A stretch of DNA of 64,000 bases from Spirodela intermedia (Eukaryota > Streptophyta > Magnoliopsida > Alismatales > Araceae). Below the pieces are notes generated by a model. The model was not told the DNA's origin and ran no database searches. It saw only the letters and a list, made by a program, of their open reading frames with translations. This document shows, one piece after another, positions 21,654-34,006 of this stretch. The stretch spans positions 590,001 through 654,000 of the forward strand of contig LR746271.1 of the NCBI GenBank assembly GCA_902729315.2, written 5' to 3'. Positions within the stretch are counted from its first letter, which is position 1, and each line of letters opens with the position of its first letter. The translations under genes were made by a program, and so were the position numbers.

Positions 21654-24600
21654 CCGTCTCTGAATGCACCGCTATGGGCTTATCCCGCTGACTATCGCTC
21701 TTTTCCTTTTTTGGCTGTATCTCTGACCTGTGGGTTTGTGACGGTGTGTTCGTGGTTGACTACTCTGTTGAACCTCTCCGTACATTCTAGCAGTTCGTCC
21801 TCGCTGTACGTTGAATCCTCCATTACTTAGACATAAAAGACATTAACTTTCACCGCGTGGGAAGCACAACTCCCCTGACTGTACTCCCCAGAAACCCTTC
21901 CCGGAGTTGAGATGAGAATGAGTTCCATCCGTCGTGTACTCTTCTTCCTTCTCAGTGGCTTATCAACGCCCAGGCCGGACCTCGCCCTTCTTCTTTAGAG
22001 CTCAGCCCACTAACATGTGTGAGAGAAGTCGTAGACTTTCTAGTTTGGGCCGACGAATATCCAACGTGGGCCGATATATTGGGCCTATCGGCCCATCTTA
22101 TTTATCAGCATTAGGAGAGTTGTGAGGGGGGGGGCTTCCAGTGGATTTAAATTATTTTCATTAACTCGTAAAAGATTAAATAAAATCTGCGGAGGCTGCC
22201 GTTGGCCGGCTACGTCTCCGGCGGCCGCGGCGAGAGCTTAAGGTGCCGAGATGCGGACGGAGCTAGAGACGTGGCGCCTCGTCCTCCAAGGACTTCCCTG
22301 ATCCAAATATTATCCATAACGAGTGGTTACATACGGGCCGGGCTCCTTGCGCTTTGCCACGTGTAACGTCGCGTAGCCAACGATTTTGACCCGGATGCTC
22401 GTTAACTAACCGGGGACATCAGTCGCGGATGGATGGCGGCGCATTGCGTCGGTTACTTTCTGCCGAAGGAAGTCAACGGATGGGGGGGATTATGTTTGAA
22501 AGATCAAGTCGTCGACGTCATCACGATGGCTCCCACGTGTCAATGGGGGGGGGGAAAGGTTCGTGCGTTGACCGGATGCCTCTCGGCGACTTCTTCCGTT
22601 TCCCGCTGGAGTCCAAGTCAACCCCATCGTGCCCCGCGGTTCATGAAATCTCCCCCGTCAAGTCGGGCCGGCGATTAGGCGGCGCGTGTGAAAGAGAAGA
22701 TACGATCGCGGAGCATCTGGACCGTCCAGATGAACCTCCGCAATATTTGACTTTTTTTTCTGAAATAATTTATTTCCGTTTATTCATCGGATCCGGACAT
22801 ATCTGGGGCAGGCAGGCCACCGACTTATCCTCCACGTCGGAAAATTGGACTTTTATTTGTATTAACTATCGGCGCCGGAAAATATTATAATTATGTCTAC
22901 ACGCATTATTGATAATTAATTAATGGGAAAATCCTCTCTCTTGCTGTTTTATTCCCGGCGGTTAATTAATTGGTCCGTCGTCTGGTTGGAGAGAATCTCC
23001 GCCGTCAATTTATTTCAGATAATGGGAACCATACGAAGTCATCACCATCCGACGGATGTAAGCTATCCTTGCATGTACAGAAGAAGATCACTATGGGGCT
23101 TCACGTCGGCCAGACCAACGACCAATCTGCCCACGCGTTATTGGACCACGTAATGGGCCCGGGCCCACCCCTCTCCGCTACCGACTCGAACCAGCAGACC
23201 TCGTGGCTCTGCTCCGATGGCAAAGCCGAGTAACGTATCTCAACCGTCCATTTGTATGATCCCCACCAATCGAGCCGATCGGAGCCATTAGCTCAACGGC
23301 TCACTCGGCTGAAGGGGGGGAGTGGACATCCAGGTCCATCCCATTCGCAGATTTTTATTTTATTTTATTTGTTTCTAGTAACCGTTGCCAAAAGGAGTTT
23401 CAACTGTCTGGCGAATCTACCCATCAACCGCATATTCAACGGCTCCGATCGCTCAGATTCTGGGGAGGATTTTCTCTCTCTCGTACCCCCGGAAGCGTGC
23501 GTTAAACAGTAGAAACTTCCACGCTTTTCTATACTTTTATTTCCATTTATGATAAATCCTAATTTAGGTAAAAATTGTTTCAATACCCTCAATAACTTAC
23601 CCAGGCGAGACAAGGCGGGCATATATCCAAGGACTAAAGAGTATATTGATAGGTAAATAACAATTTGTGCCATGAAAATGTTAATCAGGTACTTTAAGGA
23701 TGTTTCTATAAAGTTTTGGTTCACGTAGTCTTAACAGGCTTTCGTACACTTAAGCCGCGGTGGGCTCCACTTGGTGTCTACTTCCTTCTCCCTTCGTCAA
23801 GACCAGTTTCTTCATTATTTCCGGAGAAGCGTAGGAGGAGGATTTTGCTGCACATTCTGCGTGATCGGAGGGCCCGGAAGATCTCTCTGTCCGTGGAAAT
23901 GTTTCAACCGATGGTCGCTTGCTGAAACAGAGGGATAGTCCCCAGGATTTGGACTTCCGCTCGGATATCTTCACTGGTAAGGATTGGTCCATGTTTTCGA
24001 AATTTTGAATCTGAACGCCGGGGTGGCCTGGTGGGTGTGGATCGTCACCCGTCGGAGGTTTTGAATCGCTTCGTTTCTGATGTTCTCTCCCGGGTTTTAT
24101 GTGGTGGTTTGAGGAATTGGGGAATTTTGTGGTCTCCCTGGACGAGAGTGTGGTGAGTTTGGGGGGATTCTCGTACATTAGGGCTGGATGCGAGGGTTCT
24201 TCTTTTCTTTTTTTCCCGAGTCAGTGGATGCAGGACTTGGATCTTGGCGTTCTGTATCCGGGTGATTGGATCATTTTTTAAATGATTTTGGTTGTCGATT
24301 ATTTTCATTGCATGTACAGCTTGTGCGAACACATCCGGGCTTATCGTCTGAACGTGGTTTCTTATTTTTATTGTGTTTCTGTTGTCGATTGCAACGGCCA
24401 ATATGGTTATGAGGACAAGTCTTCCCAGCAGATGCTGCAGAGTCCCTACCCCTTCCCTTTATTCTCTCTAACCCTCCCTCTCGAATTTCGGCCTTCTACT
24501 GTGTCGGTGGTTTCCAAGGTCGATCTGGAGAATTCTCGTTTCCAAAACATGTATGCATCTCAGGAGGCATATTTCACGACACAGTCGCGTAATATCCGAT

Positions 24601-24958
24601 TCCAGTTAATTTATTCTGCTTTATGATGCTCTCTCTCTCTCTCTCTCCCCCACCTCCCCTTTCTTTCTCTCTCTTCCTTTTATCTGTCTCTGTCTCCGTT
24701 TCTTTCCTCTCTCTCTCTCTCTTTCTATATCTTCTGGACGTAGTGATTTGTAAGAGATCTTTTGGATTTTTATAACCGGCAAAATTTTCTGTTCGATTGA
24801 AGGATCTCTAAGAATTTTCACTGATTTACATATGTAGTCAATAATTTATCCGTCCTCTTGTCTTGAATCTCTCTTCGATCAGGTATGTTTAATTCCTGGA
24901 TCCATTTCACTTGGGACTACTCAGAAAATCACTGGGATGCTAATTGTTTCCCCAGGGT
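21654..24958. other. Intergenic and probable FAB1 upstream/leader region
   Basis: No supported gene. The part from 21.9 to 23.4 kb is rich in GGCCCA/TGGGCC and ACGTGKC-like promoter motifs. A segment ending at about 23970 (GATATCTTCACTG followed by GTAAGG) looks like a non-coding 5' leader exon of the FAB1 gene with a good donor; a frame through it (23865-23970) lacks an ATG. CT runs lie at about 24628-24650 and 24705-24725. Confidence 0.45.
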
Positions 24959-25046
24959 CAAAACAACCGAAGATGCACTTGGGACATGAATTGCTGAGAG
25001 GAGCATAACATGCCATATTTACTTGGAGAGGAGGAAACGATAGATC
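24959..25046 (+). other. FAB1 5' leader exon with upstream ORFs
   Basis: After the acceptor TTTCCCCAG at about 24957, all three frames are interrupted before the chosen FAB1 start at 25047, so this is read as leader. It contains a complete 11-codon upstream ORF (24973-25008) and further upstream ATGs, one of which overlaps the main start out of frame. Such uORFs often lower translation of the main frame; that role here is inference. Confidence 0.5.
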
Positions 25047-28000
25047 ATGGTTTCGAAGGTATAACTCGTCCTCGTCCTTTCTCCTTGGAGGGCGAGATAC
25101 GTTCTTCTGCATGATGATTTTGGTCGGTTCTTTTTCATCTTTCACATCCTGAACTAATTCGACTGTTTGTTTTAGGTCTTTCTAGGGGATTCAGACGATT
25201 CAGATGCAGACACCGGGTAAGCCATGGCCTCCATTTGTTGAGTATTTGTTAAGTTTTGAAGCGAGAGGAGGATGGCGGGCAAGGGAGTTGCCATGGTGAT
25301 TCCACTAGGAGTTAACAAGACCTAATTATAAAATCCGATGGATGCTTGAGTCCTGATGAAAACAAAACGGGGATCATTTTAAATTTATTTTCTTTCTAAC
25401 GCTGGGGAATAATATTTTCTAAATTTATGTCAATTGGGCAGGGTGAACGGAGGTGAAGCTTCAAATGATTTTCAAGAGAATCACGGAGTAAAGCCTTTAA
25501 ATTATCTGGAGGTGAAGACTGATGCGGATCTCTTGAAAAGTAACGGTACTCTGATTTCTGGTTCTACCAGTAATGTGGATGACTTGAACATACCTATTCA
25601 AGGCCCTTCCATAACAGGACAGAATGATCGCGAGAGACTGTCAGCTACTGGTAACCTGTCAGAAGATGACCGAATTACAACTGCTAATGATGATTTAGAT
25701 GGAATTGAGAATGTAGCAGGCGCTGCTAATCAATCATCTCTTGTCGATATTGAGGCAATTCCTAACATCTGGTTGCCTCCTAAACCGGAAGATATGGGGG
25801 ATGATCTGGAGTTGAGTGTGGCTAATAATGATGACGACGATGATGAGTACTATGGCGGTACAAAGTGGTCTCAACCAAGTTCGCTGGGCAGTTCTGATGA
25901 GGGAATTGGTATCAATAATAATTACAAAGAAGAGCGCCAGAAAGCGATGATGGAGGCAATGAATGGCCAATTTAAGTCCCTTGTTGCCCGGTTCTTGGCC
26001 TCAGAGGGGATTCCTTTGTCCACAGAGGAACTTGGTGAGAGCTGGTTGGATATTATTTCTTCGATATCATGGGAAGCTGCAATGCTTGTTAGGCCGGATG
26101 TTAATGAAGGGAAAGCTATGGATCCTGGGTCCTATGTCAAAGTTAAGTGTATTGCTTGCGGCTCCCCCAGTCAAAGGTAACAAAAAATGAACACGGTGTC
26201 AGTCGCTTTTGATGCCAAACGGTCTTTACCTACAATTATTGCTTATTTCATGCCAGTTTATGACAAAAGGTCTCTGACATGGTTGTTCCTTGCGTTTGAC
26301 AGTGTAGTGATTAAGGGCTTGGTGTTTAAGAAGAACGCTGCACACAAACACATGCCAACCAAGCTTACAAATCCTAGATTGTTACTCCTTCGGGGTGTTC
26401 TTGGACAGCATGCGGCTGGTTTATCATCATTTAGTTCGATGGAACAGGTAGGTCTCTAATAGTGTTGTCTAATTTGATAGCTAATTTAGAAAAACATTGG
26501 TTTAATTATCGTGGTGATAAAATCAGGAGATGGATTATCTGAAGTCGACCTCTGAGATGATCAACGCATGCAACCCTAACGTGGTTCTGGTGGAGAAGAC
26601 GGTCTCCCGGGATATACAAGAATCCCTACTTAAAAAGGGAATCACATTGGTCTTTGATATGAAGCTTCATCGTCTGGAAAGGATTGCACGCTGTACCGGG
26701 TCTCCCATTCTTTCTCCCTCCGGAGTTCCAGTGTATTCACAATTGAGGCAGTGTGATTCTTTTCATATCGAAAAGTTTGTAGAGGATCACAACCTTCCCA
26801 GTGAAGGTGGGAAGGTGCCGAGTAAAACTTTGATGTTCCTTGAGGGCTGTCCAAAGCCTCTCGGATGCACGGTATGTAATCTCATTAACTTTTTAAGATG
26901 TAATAAGTTTATTATTCTTCACGATACAACATCAATCCATCCATGATTAATTTATTTCTCGTTGCAGATTCTGTTGAAAGGAGCCCATAGTGATGAGTTG
27001 AAGAGGTTGAAACGTGTCGTGCATTACACAGTATTTGCTGCTTATCATTTAATTCTTGAAACTTCATTTTTCGCTGATCAGAGGGCAGTAGTCACTAACG
27101 CTCAAAATTGTGAAGGATTCTGCTCATCTAACGAAAGCCCATCAGTCATCAACTTCGATACTTCCTCAAATTCAGCAAGTCATAACCAGGAATTTATTGC
27201 TCCATCAGCTGCTGGTGTCGACATTCCAATTTCTGATGAATCTCTGAATAAGTCATCTCGTGTTCGGGATTTCGTCAGTATGCGTGTTGATGATGAACCA
27301 ACTTCTGGCATTTATGATTTCTCTAGACTTGATTCTGACCTGATGCCTCGTGAGAACGGAATTGCGCCAGGAGGCCTGTCTGATGGGCAAATTGGGGTCA
27401 CTGAGAACTGCCAAGAGGAGGAACCGTATGACCCACCGACTTCATCACTTCCACCTGGACAGTTTATCTCGTTGTCATCGGTCTCTGACAGCAAAGGTGA
27501 AGACCCGCTGATACTCACCGACTCTATTTCTGATGGGTCTGATTCTTCATCCATCAGTTCAAAGGTAAAGGATGTCGATACCCAGAGCGGTGAAGTACTG
27601 CATGTTTCTCTATCATCAGAGACTCTCGATGCTGAGATCAAACCAAAGGTGGGTACTGATCTAGTAGACTCGGATGATGGCACTCCTGCTTATAGGAAGA
27701 TGGAGCAAGGGCTACATATTGGTGTGGATTGCAATGCTGTCAACGGCAGACACAAGCTACCAGACGACAACAATACTGGGAGCGTGTTTGATTCCAAGAG
27801 CATTTTGGTTTTGATGTCCAGCCTCTGCAAATCCAAAGGGACAATATGTGAGCAAAGCCACCTTTCCCGTATAAAATATTACGGGAACTTTGATGTGTCG
27901 CTTGGGCGATTCCTCCAAGATATTTTGCTCAACCAGGTTCATTATTTTACTGTCTTGATTTCATCTTATATTGATTTCATGTGGAGTCAGCATTCTTTAT

Positions 28001-31000
28001 GATTTATCCGTACTGATGGGCGATTAATTGCTGTAATTAATATACAGAAACATAGTTGCTCTGTGTGTAATGAACCGTCAGAAGTCCACACCTATAGCTA
28101 CACTCACCAGAATGGGAGGCTGACTGCTCTGGTCCAAAGGCTTCCTCCTGAGTCTCGCTTGTCTGGTGAAGTGGAGGGTAAGATTTGGATGTGGACTCGC
28201 TGCTTAAAATGCGAGCACAAATCTGGCATCCCAGAGCCTACGAGAAGGGTGGTGATGTCTAATGCTGCACATGGTCTCTCATTTGGGAAGTTCCTGGAGC
28301 TCAGTTTCTCCAGCCATTCTGCATCAAGGAGGATTTCCAGATGCGGCCATTCGCTGCAGAGGGATTGCCTCAAGTTCTTCGGGTGCGGATGCAGAACACC
28401 TCTTCATCAAATTTCTCACAATTTTCATCACCAAAAATATTTCTTTATCATTTTACGGATTATGTACAGGTTAGGGCCGCTGGTTGCCATGTTTACCTAC
28501 TCGCCGGTTGATATCTACGCAGCTTGTGAGCCTCCGCCCGTTGTGGAGTTTAATACCCTCAATGGAGATGATTGGCTCAAGACCGAAGCAAGAAATGTAT
28601 GCAACCAGAAATCTAGCTTCGATTTCTGTTATTATATGATTTTTTTTTAGTTGTTTCACCAGAAATCCTGCTTTCTCTTCTGAAGGCTCTGCGCAAGGTG
28701 GAGCTCCTGTTCTCAGAGGTTGGGCGCATGCTGGAGAAGATAAAGCCCGACTTTTTGCGGCAGAATAAGAAGTACCCTGGCCCGTTGAAAGAATTCCGGC
28801 AGGTTGAAGAGATGTGGCGGCAAGAGAAATCCGAGCTCGAGGTGGGAAATCGCCGTATTTTTCATCAGATTTCCTTCTTGCTTGTTTAATGAACTCATCC
28901 TGCCTCTCGACCTGCAGGATCCTTTGATGAAGATCATGAGTAGTGATGGGCAACCGGCAGAATCTGTTCACGATATGCTTGATTTTCCCTTTCTAGAGTG
29001 GGAACTGCTTCTTGAGCTCTACGCCTGGGACCGACGGATCGATGCCCTTCTCTCTTCGGGTCACGACGCCATGCCCAACGAACGCCTGGAGGAGGCTGAC
29101 GGTGTCGTCGGCGATCGTCCGGCAGTGGAGTCCTCGGAATCTCCTGATAATGGGCATTTAGATGGAGGTTTCAGCGGCACGGAAATGGAAGAGACGACGA
29201 ATGCGAACGGAGCAGGCGCAGATCAGAGCAGCGGACTCGACGGCTCCCCAGATGCCGCCGTCACCTCTGATTCTCCAGATTTGGGCTATTCTGTATTAGA
29301 TGTCCCCTCCATCGAGCCTCCGTTGCCAGACGACGAGGAGGACCTGCCGAGCGGCGCCGCCTCCCATCCAGCTCAAGAAAACGGCGCTTACTCCCCGAGC
29401 GAAGACCCGCGAGATGATGAGGTGGTCAACGTCGATGTTTCCGACCAGTCCGAGAAGTCCGAGAAGCCTGAGATTCAATGGGGTCAGGACCCATCTCAGA
29501 CTCGCCGTAGACTGAGAGACCCAGATACATGGATCTGGGACGCCTCAGGAATCCGGAAGGCGTACAGGCAGGAGCTGTCCAGAGGAGGCCATTCTCAGAG
29601 GTTTGACTTCGTCAGGCACTATTCCCCGCTTCATCTCTCTTCAGTGGATCACCTGGTCAAGCAGGACAGAGAATGGGTGCACTTCCCCGTGGGAGTGGAC
29701 GGCAACGTGATGTCCATCTGCGAGGATGAGATCTCCAGCCTCATCGCCTATGCGCTGGCTTCGTCGCAGGATCAGCAGAGTTCCGATGAGAGGGAACCCA
29801 GATCGAGCCCACCGGAGAGCTTCCACAGCGGCCTCAGATCAGAGGCTTCCTTCTACTTGCCTTCCTTCAACTCGCTGGACTTGGAGGGGCTTCGGTCAAC
29901 GGGGAGCTTCTCTTCCTTCTCGTCGGAGGAGACGACGGCGTCGGCACCCGAGCTCGCCGGCGACTACATCCCGCCGGGGATTCTGCACCCGGAGATCGTG
30001 GTTGGCGAGTGCTCCGTATACTGCGTCCACGCGAGGCAGTTCCATGCCCTGCGGCGGCGCTGCTGCCCTTCGGAGGCGGCGTATCTCTCCTCCATCCGCC
30101 GGTGCAGGAAGTGGGACGCGCAGGGGGGGAAGAGCAAGGCCTTCTTCGCCAAGACCCTCGACGACAGGTTCATCATCAAGCAGATCAAGAAGAGGGAGCT
30201 CGAGTCCTTTCTGAGGTTCGCCCCCGAGTACTTCAAGCACATCTCCCACTCCCTCTCCACCGGAAACCAGACCTGCCTCGCCAAGATCCTCGGCATCTAC
30301 CGGGTACGTTCGGCGGCGCCTCCTCCTCCGCAAAGATTCTTTCGTCTTCCTCTCTGATTCATCTCTCCTCCTCTGCGCAGGTGAAGCAGGTTACGAATGG
30401 CAAGGAGTTGAAGATTGATCTGATGGTCATGGAAAACCTCCTCTACGGCAGGGAGATCTCCCGAGTGTACGACCTCAAGGGTGCTGTCTTCTCCCGGTAC
30501 GTCTCCGACGCCTCCAAGCCCAACGCGGTCCTCCTGGACCAGAACTTCGTCGAGGACATGGGCTCCTCTCCCCTGTTCCTCGCCGGGAAGACCAAGCACC
30601 TCTTCCAGCGGGCCATCTGGAACGACACCTCCTTCCTCACTGTGAGCATCCATTCCCTCTCTCATCTCTCTCTCTCTTTCGTTCTTTCTCTCTCATCCGC
30701 TGTAGCTGGTGCTTTTTTCAGTCGATTAACGTCATGGATTACTCGCTGCTGGTGGGGGTGGACAAGCAGAAGCAAGAGCTCGTGTTCGGAATCATCGACT
30801 ACCTGAGACAGTACACCTGGGACAAGCAGCTGGAGACCTGGGTGAAGTCCTCCCTGGTGGTGCCCAAGAACACCTCGCCCACCGTCATCTCCCCCAAAGA
30901 TTACAAGAAGAGATTCAGGAAGTTCATGTCCAAGCACTTCCTCACCGTCCCGGACGACAGCGTCGCCGAGCCCTGCTCGCAGTCTTGCCGGCCCTGCGCC

Positions 31001-31072
31001 GCCGGCGAGGGCCTGCGGACGCTCTCCGAAGCGTCTCCTCCGCCGCAGACGGCGGCGGCGGCGGCGGGCTAG
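25047..31072 (+). CDS. FAB1: 1-phosphatidylinositol-3-phosphate 5-kinase (FAB1/PIKfyve), FYVE-less type
   Basis: Makes PtdIns(3,5)P2 on endosomes and vacuoles. Twelve exons: 25047-25058, 25176-25216, 25442-26176, 26303-26447, 26527-26871, 26968-27936, 28048-28382, 28470-28596, 28686-28841, 28918-30303, 30381-30641 and 30722-31072. They splice in frame to 1,620 aa, near the size of Arabidopsis FAB1C. An acidic Asp run (about residue 230) precedes the Cpn60/TCP1-like domain (about 260-520; KTLMFLEGCPKPLGCTILLKG). A Cys-rich region follows (CSVCNEP, WTRCLKCEHK, GHSLQRDCLKFFG). The C-terminal lipid kinase domain (about 1,270-1,590) holds VMENLLYGR, YDLKGAVFSRYV, INVMDYSLLVGVD and IIDYLRQYTWDKQLE. 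No N-terminal FYVE finger is visible, as in FAB1C/FAB1D. The first coding exons are weak: MVSK then VFLGDSDDSDAD, so a different upstream start is possible. Third-position GC rises sharply from exon 10 onward. Confidence 0.92.
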
Positions 31073-32505
31073 CCCCACGCTGGAGCTCGACGGAGGACGG
31101 GGCCCGGTACGTTATTTTTCCACCCCCGTTTTTTCGGCCGTTCAAATATTTTTACTTCTCCCTTTTTTTCTCTTGTCGTCCCAAAAATTTGCGGCTTTTT
31201 AGCAAATTTGTTGGTCAAAGTGTAGTCAGCATACGCGAGATCGCTCCACGCAGATGTTTATCATTATTTTTTTATTTACTAGCCCCCCCCCCACCCCAGA
31301 TTTGTTTCACAGTGATGTAAAGAAGTTATGTCGGTCAATGATATCTGTTATTTATTCCCAAGAAAATTGTATTATTCACATTTTATTTAATTAATAAGTA
31401 ATTGTATTCCCCCCCTCTCTCTCTGTGTCACTGTCTCTCCCCAATGGTGGGGACCCCACGGAGACTGTATCCACGTGGGACTATAAATGGGCTCCTTTTA
31501 ACCCCCCCCTCCCCCCCTCTTCAGTTGATGGATCCGCTGTAGGCCCAATGAATCCGCCTTAATCCTTTCAATGGGCCACCCAGAAAATGCTTTTCCTGTT
31601 AGTGGGCCATTGTCATGTTTTGTACGGTTAGGTATGTCTAGCGAGAGAGAGAGAGCCCCGAGAGGCATGGCAGTCGGCGTATGCACACGTGGGCGACGTC
31701 CTGTCTCCGGGAACAGAATCCGGTCCGTGACACGCACGGAATCTTTTGTCGCACGTGAGAAGACGACAAGCAGCCGACGCGTTAGGCGGACAGAACAGAA
31801 GGCTCTCATCACAAAGCCCTTAAAATGAATCACGACCGGATAATCAGTAACGGATGGATTTGATAAGAATCGGTTAATGGTGATTTACCATTTAAATTAT
31901 TTATTAATTATAAGTACGGGCCGCGATGACCGGGGGGGGATGCTCTGGCAGGTAGATGGATACATTCTTCTGTGCTTCTGTGCTTCGTTCCTCGTCTCGA
32001 TAACTGCCAACAGTTATATGGACGGACCCCATCACGTGGGAACACCAAGTCTTGTCTCCAGCGGCCCTCTCTCTCTCTCTCTCTCTCTCTCTCTACATGC
32101 CGGGTCATTCGGGGTGGGGGGTGAGGGGAGACTGTTTTGAGCCATTCTGAGTGATGATGTGTCTGAGCTAAATAAACAGGGCCCCAGCGGCGTAAATGCC
32201 CCCGTTCAGAACATAAATAAAAAGGGCAACGGTCACTGATGAGAGGAGAACTCTCTCTCTCTCTCTCTCTCCTTTCTATCTCTGATTGAGTGGCTATCTT
32301 TCTGCTTCGCGGCGCACTGATTCCTTGAGCAGTGGGCAGTGCAATTAGTGAGCCGATTGTTTCCGGCTTCGTTGGTAGCTCCATTTTTGTCCCTCTCTTC
32401 TCCTCCCGCCTCTCATCCCGTCTTCCCCCCTCTATTTGGCGGCGCTGTAGAAGCCCACCCTCCCTTCATCTGGTTCAGAAAGAGAGAGAGAGAGAGTTGG
32501 CGACA
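31073..32505. other. Intergenic, FAB1 3' flank and USP-like upstream region
   Basis: No gene is supported. Features seen: a short segment at about 31425-31575 that recurs in diverged form at 49405-49510; a TATAAATGGGC at about 31481; poly-C runs near 31502; and a (CT)n tract at 32066-32094. A GA tract lies in the USP-like leader at about 32479-32496, ten bases before the start codon. Confidence 0.55.
32066..32094. repeat. (CT)n microsatellite
   Basis: A CT run of about 29 bp lies in the upstream region of the USP-like gene; a second CT run sits near 32251-32270. Confidence 0.9.
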
Positions 32506-33147
32506 ATGGTGGCGAGGAAGCGGGTGGTGGTGGTGATCGACCACAGCTCCGGCACCAAGCACGCCATGATGTGGGCGCTCAACCACGTCGCCGGCGCCGG
32601 GGACACCGTCACCCTCCTTCACGTCCTCCACCCTCCCGGCGCCGCCGCCTCCTCCACCGCGGCGGCCGCGAGGACCTCTTCTCTCCTCGCCGACTCCCTC
32701 GCCGCCCTCTGCAAGGCCTCCAAACCAGAGGTACTCCCACAGAAGATAGGACTCACCTACCATTATCATGCCTGGTTCTTGACCTCCTCCTCCGGCAGGT
32801 GGAGGTGGAAGCTTTGGTCGTCCATGGCCCCAAGCTGCCCACAGTCCTCAGCCAGATCAAGAAGCTCGAAGCCTCCGTCGTCGTGCTCAGCCAGAACAAG
32901 ACCTCTCCTTTCTGCTGGTAAGGTAACCCTCATCTCGTTTCACAGATTCAGCGCCGCCGTCCCCTCAACCCCCCCGCTTCTCGTCCCCAGCTTCTTCCCC
33001 GGTGGCGCCGCCGCCGGCGAGGACTTCGTGGAGCGGTGCATCGACGAGGCGGACTGCTTGGCCATGGCGGTGAGGAAGCGCGGCGGCGGAGTCGGCGGCT
33101 ACCTGGTCAGCACCCGGTGGCAGAAGAACTTCTGGCTCTTGGCATGA
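32506..33147 (+). CDS. Small universal-stress-protein-like protein (adenine nucleotide alpha-hydrolase fold)
   Basis: Three exons, 32506-32730, 32799-32917 and 32991-33147, give 166 aa. The N-terminal beta strand and first loop are USP-like (RKRVVVVIDHSSGTKHAMMWALNHV), and a second USP strand lies near VEVEALVVHGPKL. The protein ends in the plant-specific tail GYLVSTRWQKNFWLLA, which I recognise from the land-plant USP-like family with FVEQCI..A.CL..GVRKQ upstream; here it reads FVERCIDEADCLAMAVRKR. The first ATP-binding loop of true USPs is not complete, so nucleotide binding is doubtful. The start codon follows a (GA)n leader. The last exon and the following 0.45 kb have a degraded copy at 58084-58660. 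Confidence 0.9.
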   Translation: MVARKRVVVVIDHSSGTKHAMMWALNHVAGAGDTVTLLHVLHPPGAAASSTAAAARTSSLLADSLAALCKASKPEVLPQKIGLTYHYHAWFLTSSSGRWRWKLWSSMAPSCPQSSARSRSSKPPSSCSARTRPLLSAGKVTLISFHRFSAAVPSTPPLLVPSFFPGGAAAGEDFVERCIDEADCLAMAVRKRGGGVGGYLVSTRWQKNFWLLA

Positions 33148-33894
33148 CGGGAGGAGAATACCGCGAGATCGATCAAGTGTACGTGTACGGTGGATGGTGC
33201 ATCAGCGCCGTCTCCTCCGATCTTCCTGATAATAATGGCCGCCGACTGTGGTATAGTTAGGATATCTAGGAAGGGATCAAATGGGCCGGCCCATTAAGTG
33301 TGTAATGAAACTACCCATTAACAGCCCATCTGTGTACTAATAAAGGTATTGTGATATTATGAGCCGCTGTTACTCCGTCTGTGGCTGGGAGGAAATAAGT
33401 GGGGGAAATGGGCTCATCCCGGTCCATTTTGTGTGGGAAGCGAAAGTCTGGCCCGGTAGGCCCATTAAAGGTGCTAGCCGGAGGATGAAAATGGGCCATC
33501 CGAATCATAGCCCACTTGTAAGCCTTATACAGGGCCCATACGAAAGATGGGCCCATAATAAAGCCCATCTTGACTCGGAGAGATAGCTGTCCTATTAAAG
33601 CTTCTAAATTAGCGAAATGATCATTCACCTGTGTATTTTATTTTATTTGTATCCTTTACCATTAATATTTCCATGATATGGGAGGGAGATATCACAATAA
33701 TCCCAAAGAGTATGCCCTTAATGATGTCACATCGGTTACCATTAAATAATATCCTTTAACTCATCGATCTCCTGGCCAGATAGAACCTCTAAGATACATA
33801 AAAGAAAGAGCGGTTCAGTAAAAAAATACTCTCCTCAGTTCTCTCTCTCCTCTCTCTTCCCCCCCCCCCCCGCCTTCTGTGTATGTTTGTGTGA

Positions 33895-33946
<52 letters not shown>

Positions 33947-34006
33947 GTCTGTCGCGGGTTGGGGGGGGAAGGTGGTGCTGACGAAGGTGACGCCACAGAG
34001 CCCACA
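33148..34006. promoter_or_regulatory. USP 3' flank and probable LARP1 promoter, GGCCCA-rich
   Basis: Between 33280 and 33575 there are more than eight GGCCCA, TGGGCC or AGCCCA cores, several adjoining CCATTAA or CCATAATAAAG. This is a promoter-like site II cluster upstream of the LARP1 start. The same block is duplicated upstream of the syntaxin gene at 58 kb. A poly-C run (33860-33872) and a compound (CT)n(CG)n tract (33898-33946) lie nearer the LARP1 start. Promoter function is inferred. Confidence 0.5.
33898..33946. repeat. Compound (CT)n(CG)n microsatellite
   Basis: About 36 bp of CT runs straight into about 14 bp of CG, roughly 60 bp before the LARP1 start codon, so it probably lies in the 5' leader. 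Alternating CG is a Z-DNA-prone sequence. Confidence 0.95.

Noticed and set aside
22429..22890. 153-codon open frame upstream of FAB1
   Set aside because: Composition is mixed, no domain is recognisable, and it lies in a stretch that looks like promoter DNA.
23865..23970. Frame ending RDSPQDLDFRSDIFTG as a FAB1 coding exon
   Set aside because: RDSP recalls FAB1C, but there is no ATG in frame and joining to the next acceptor hits a stop in every frame tested, so it is treated as leader.
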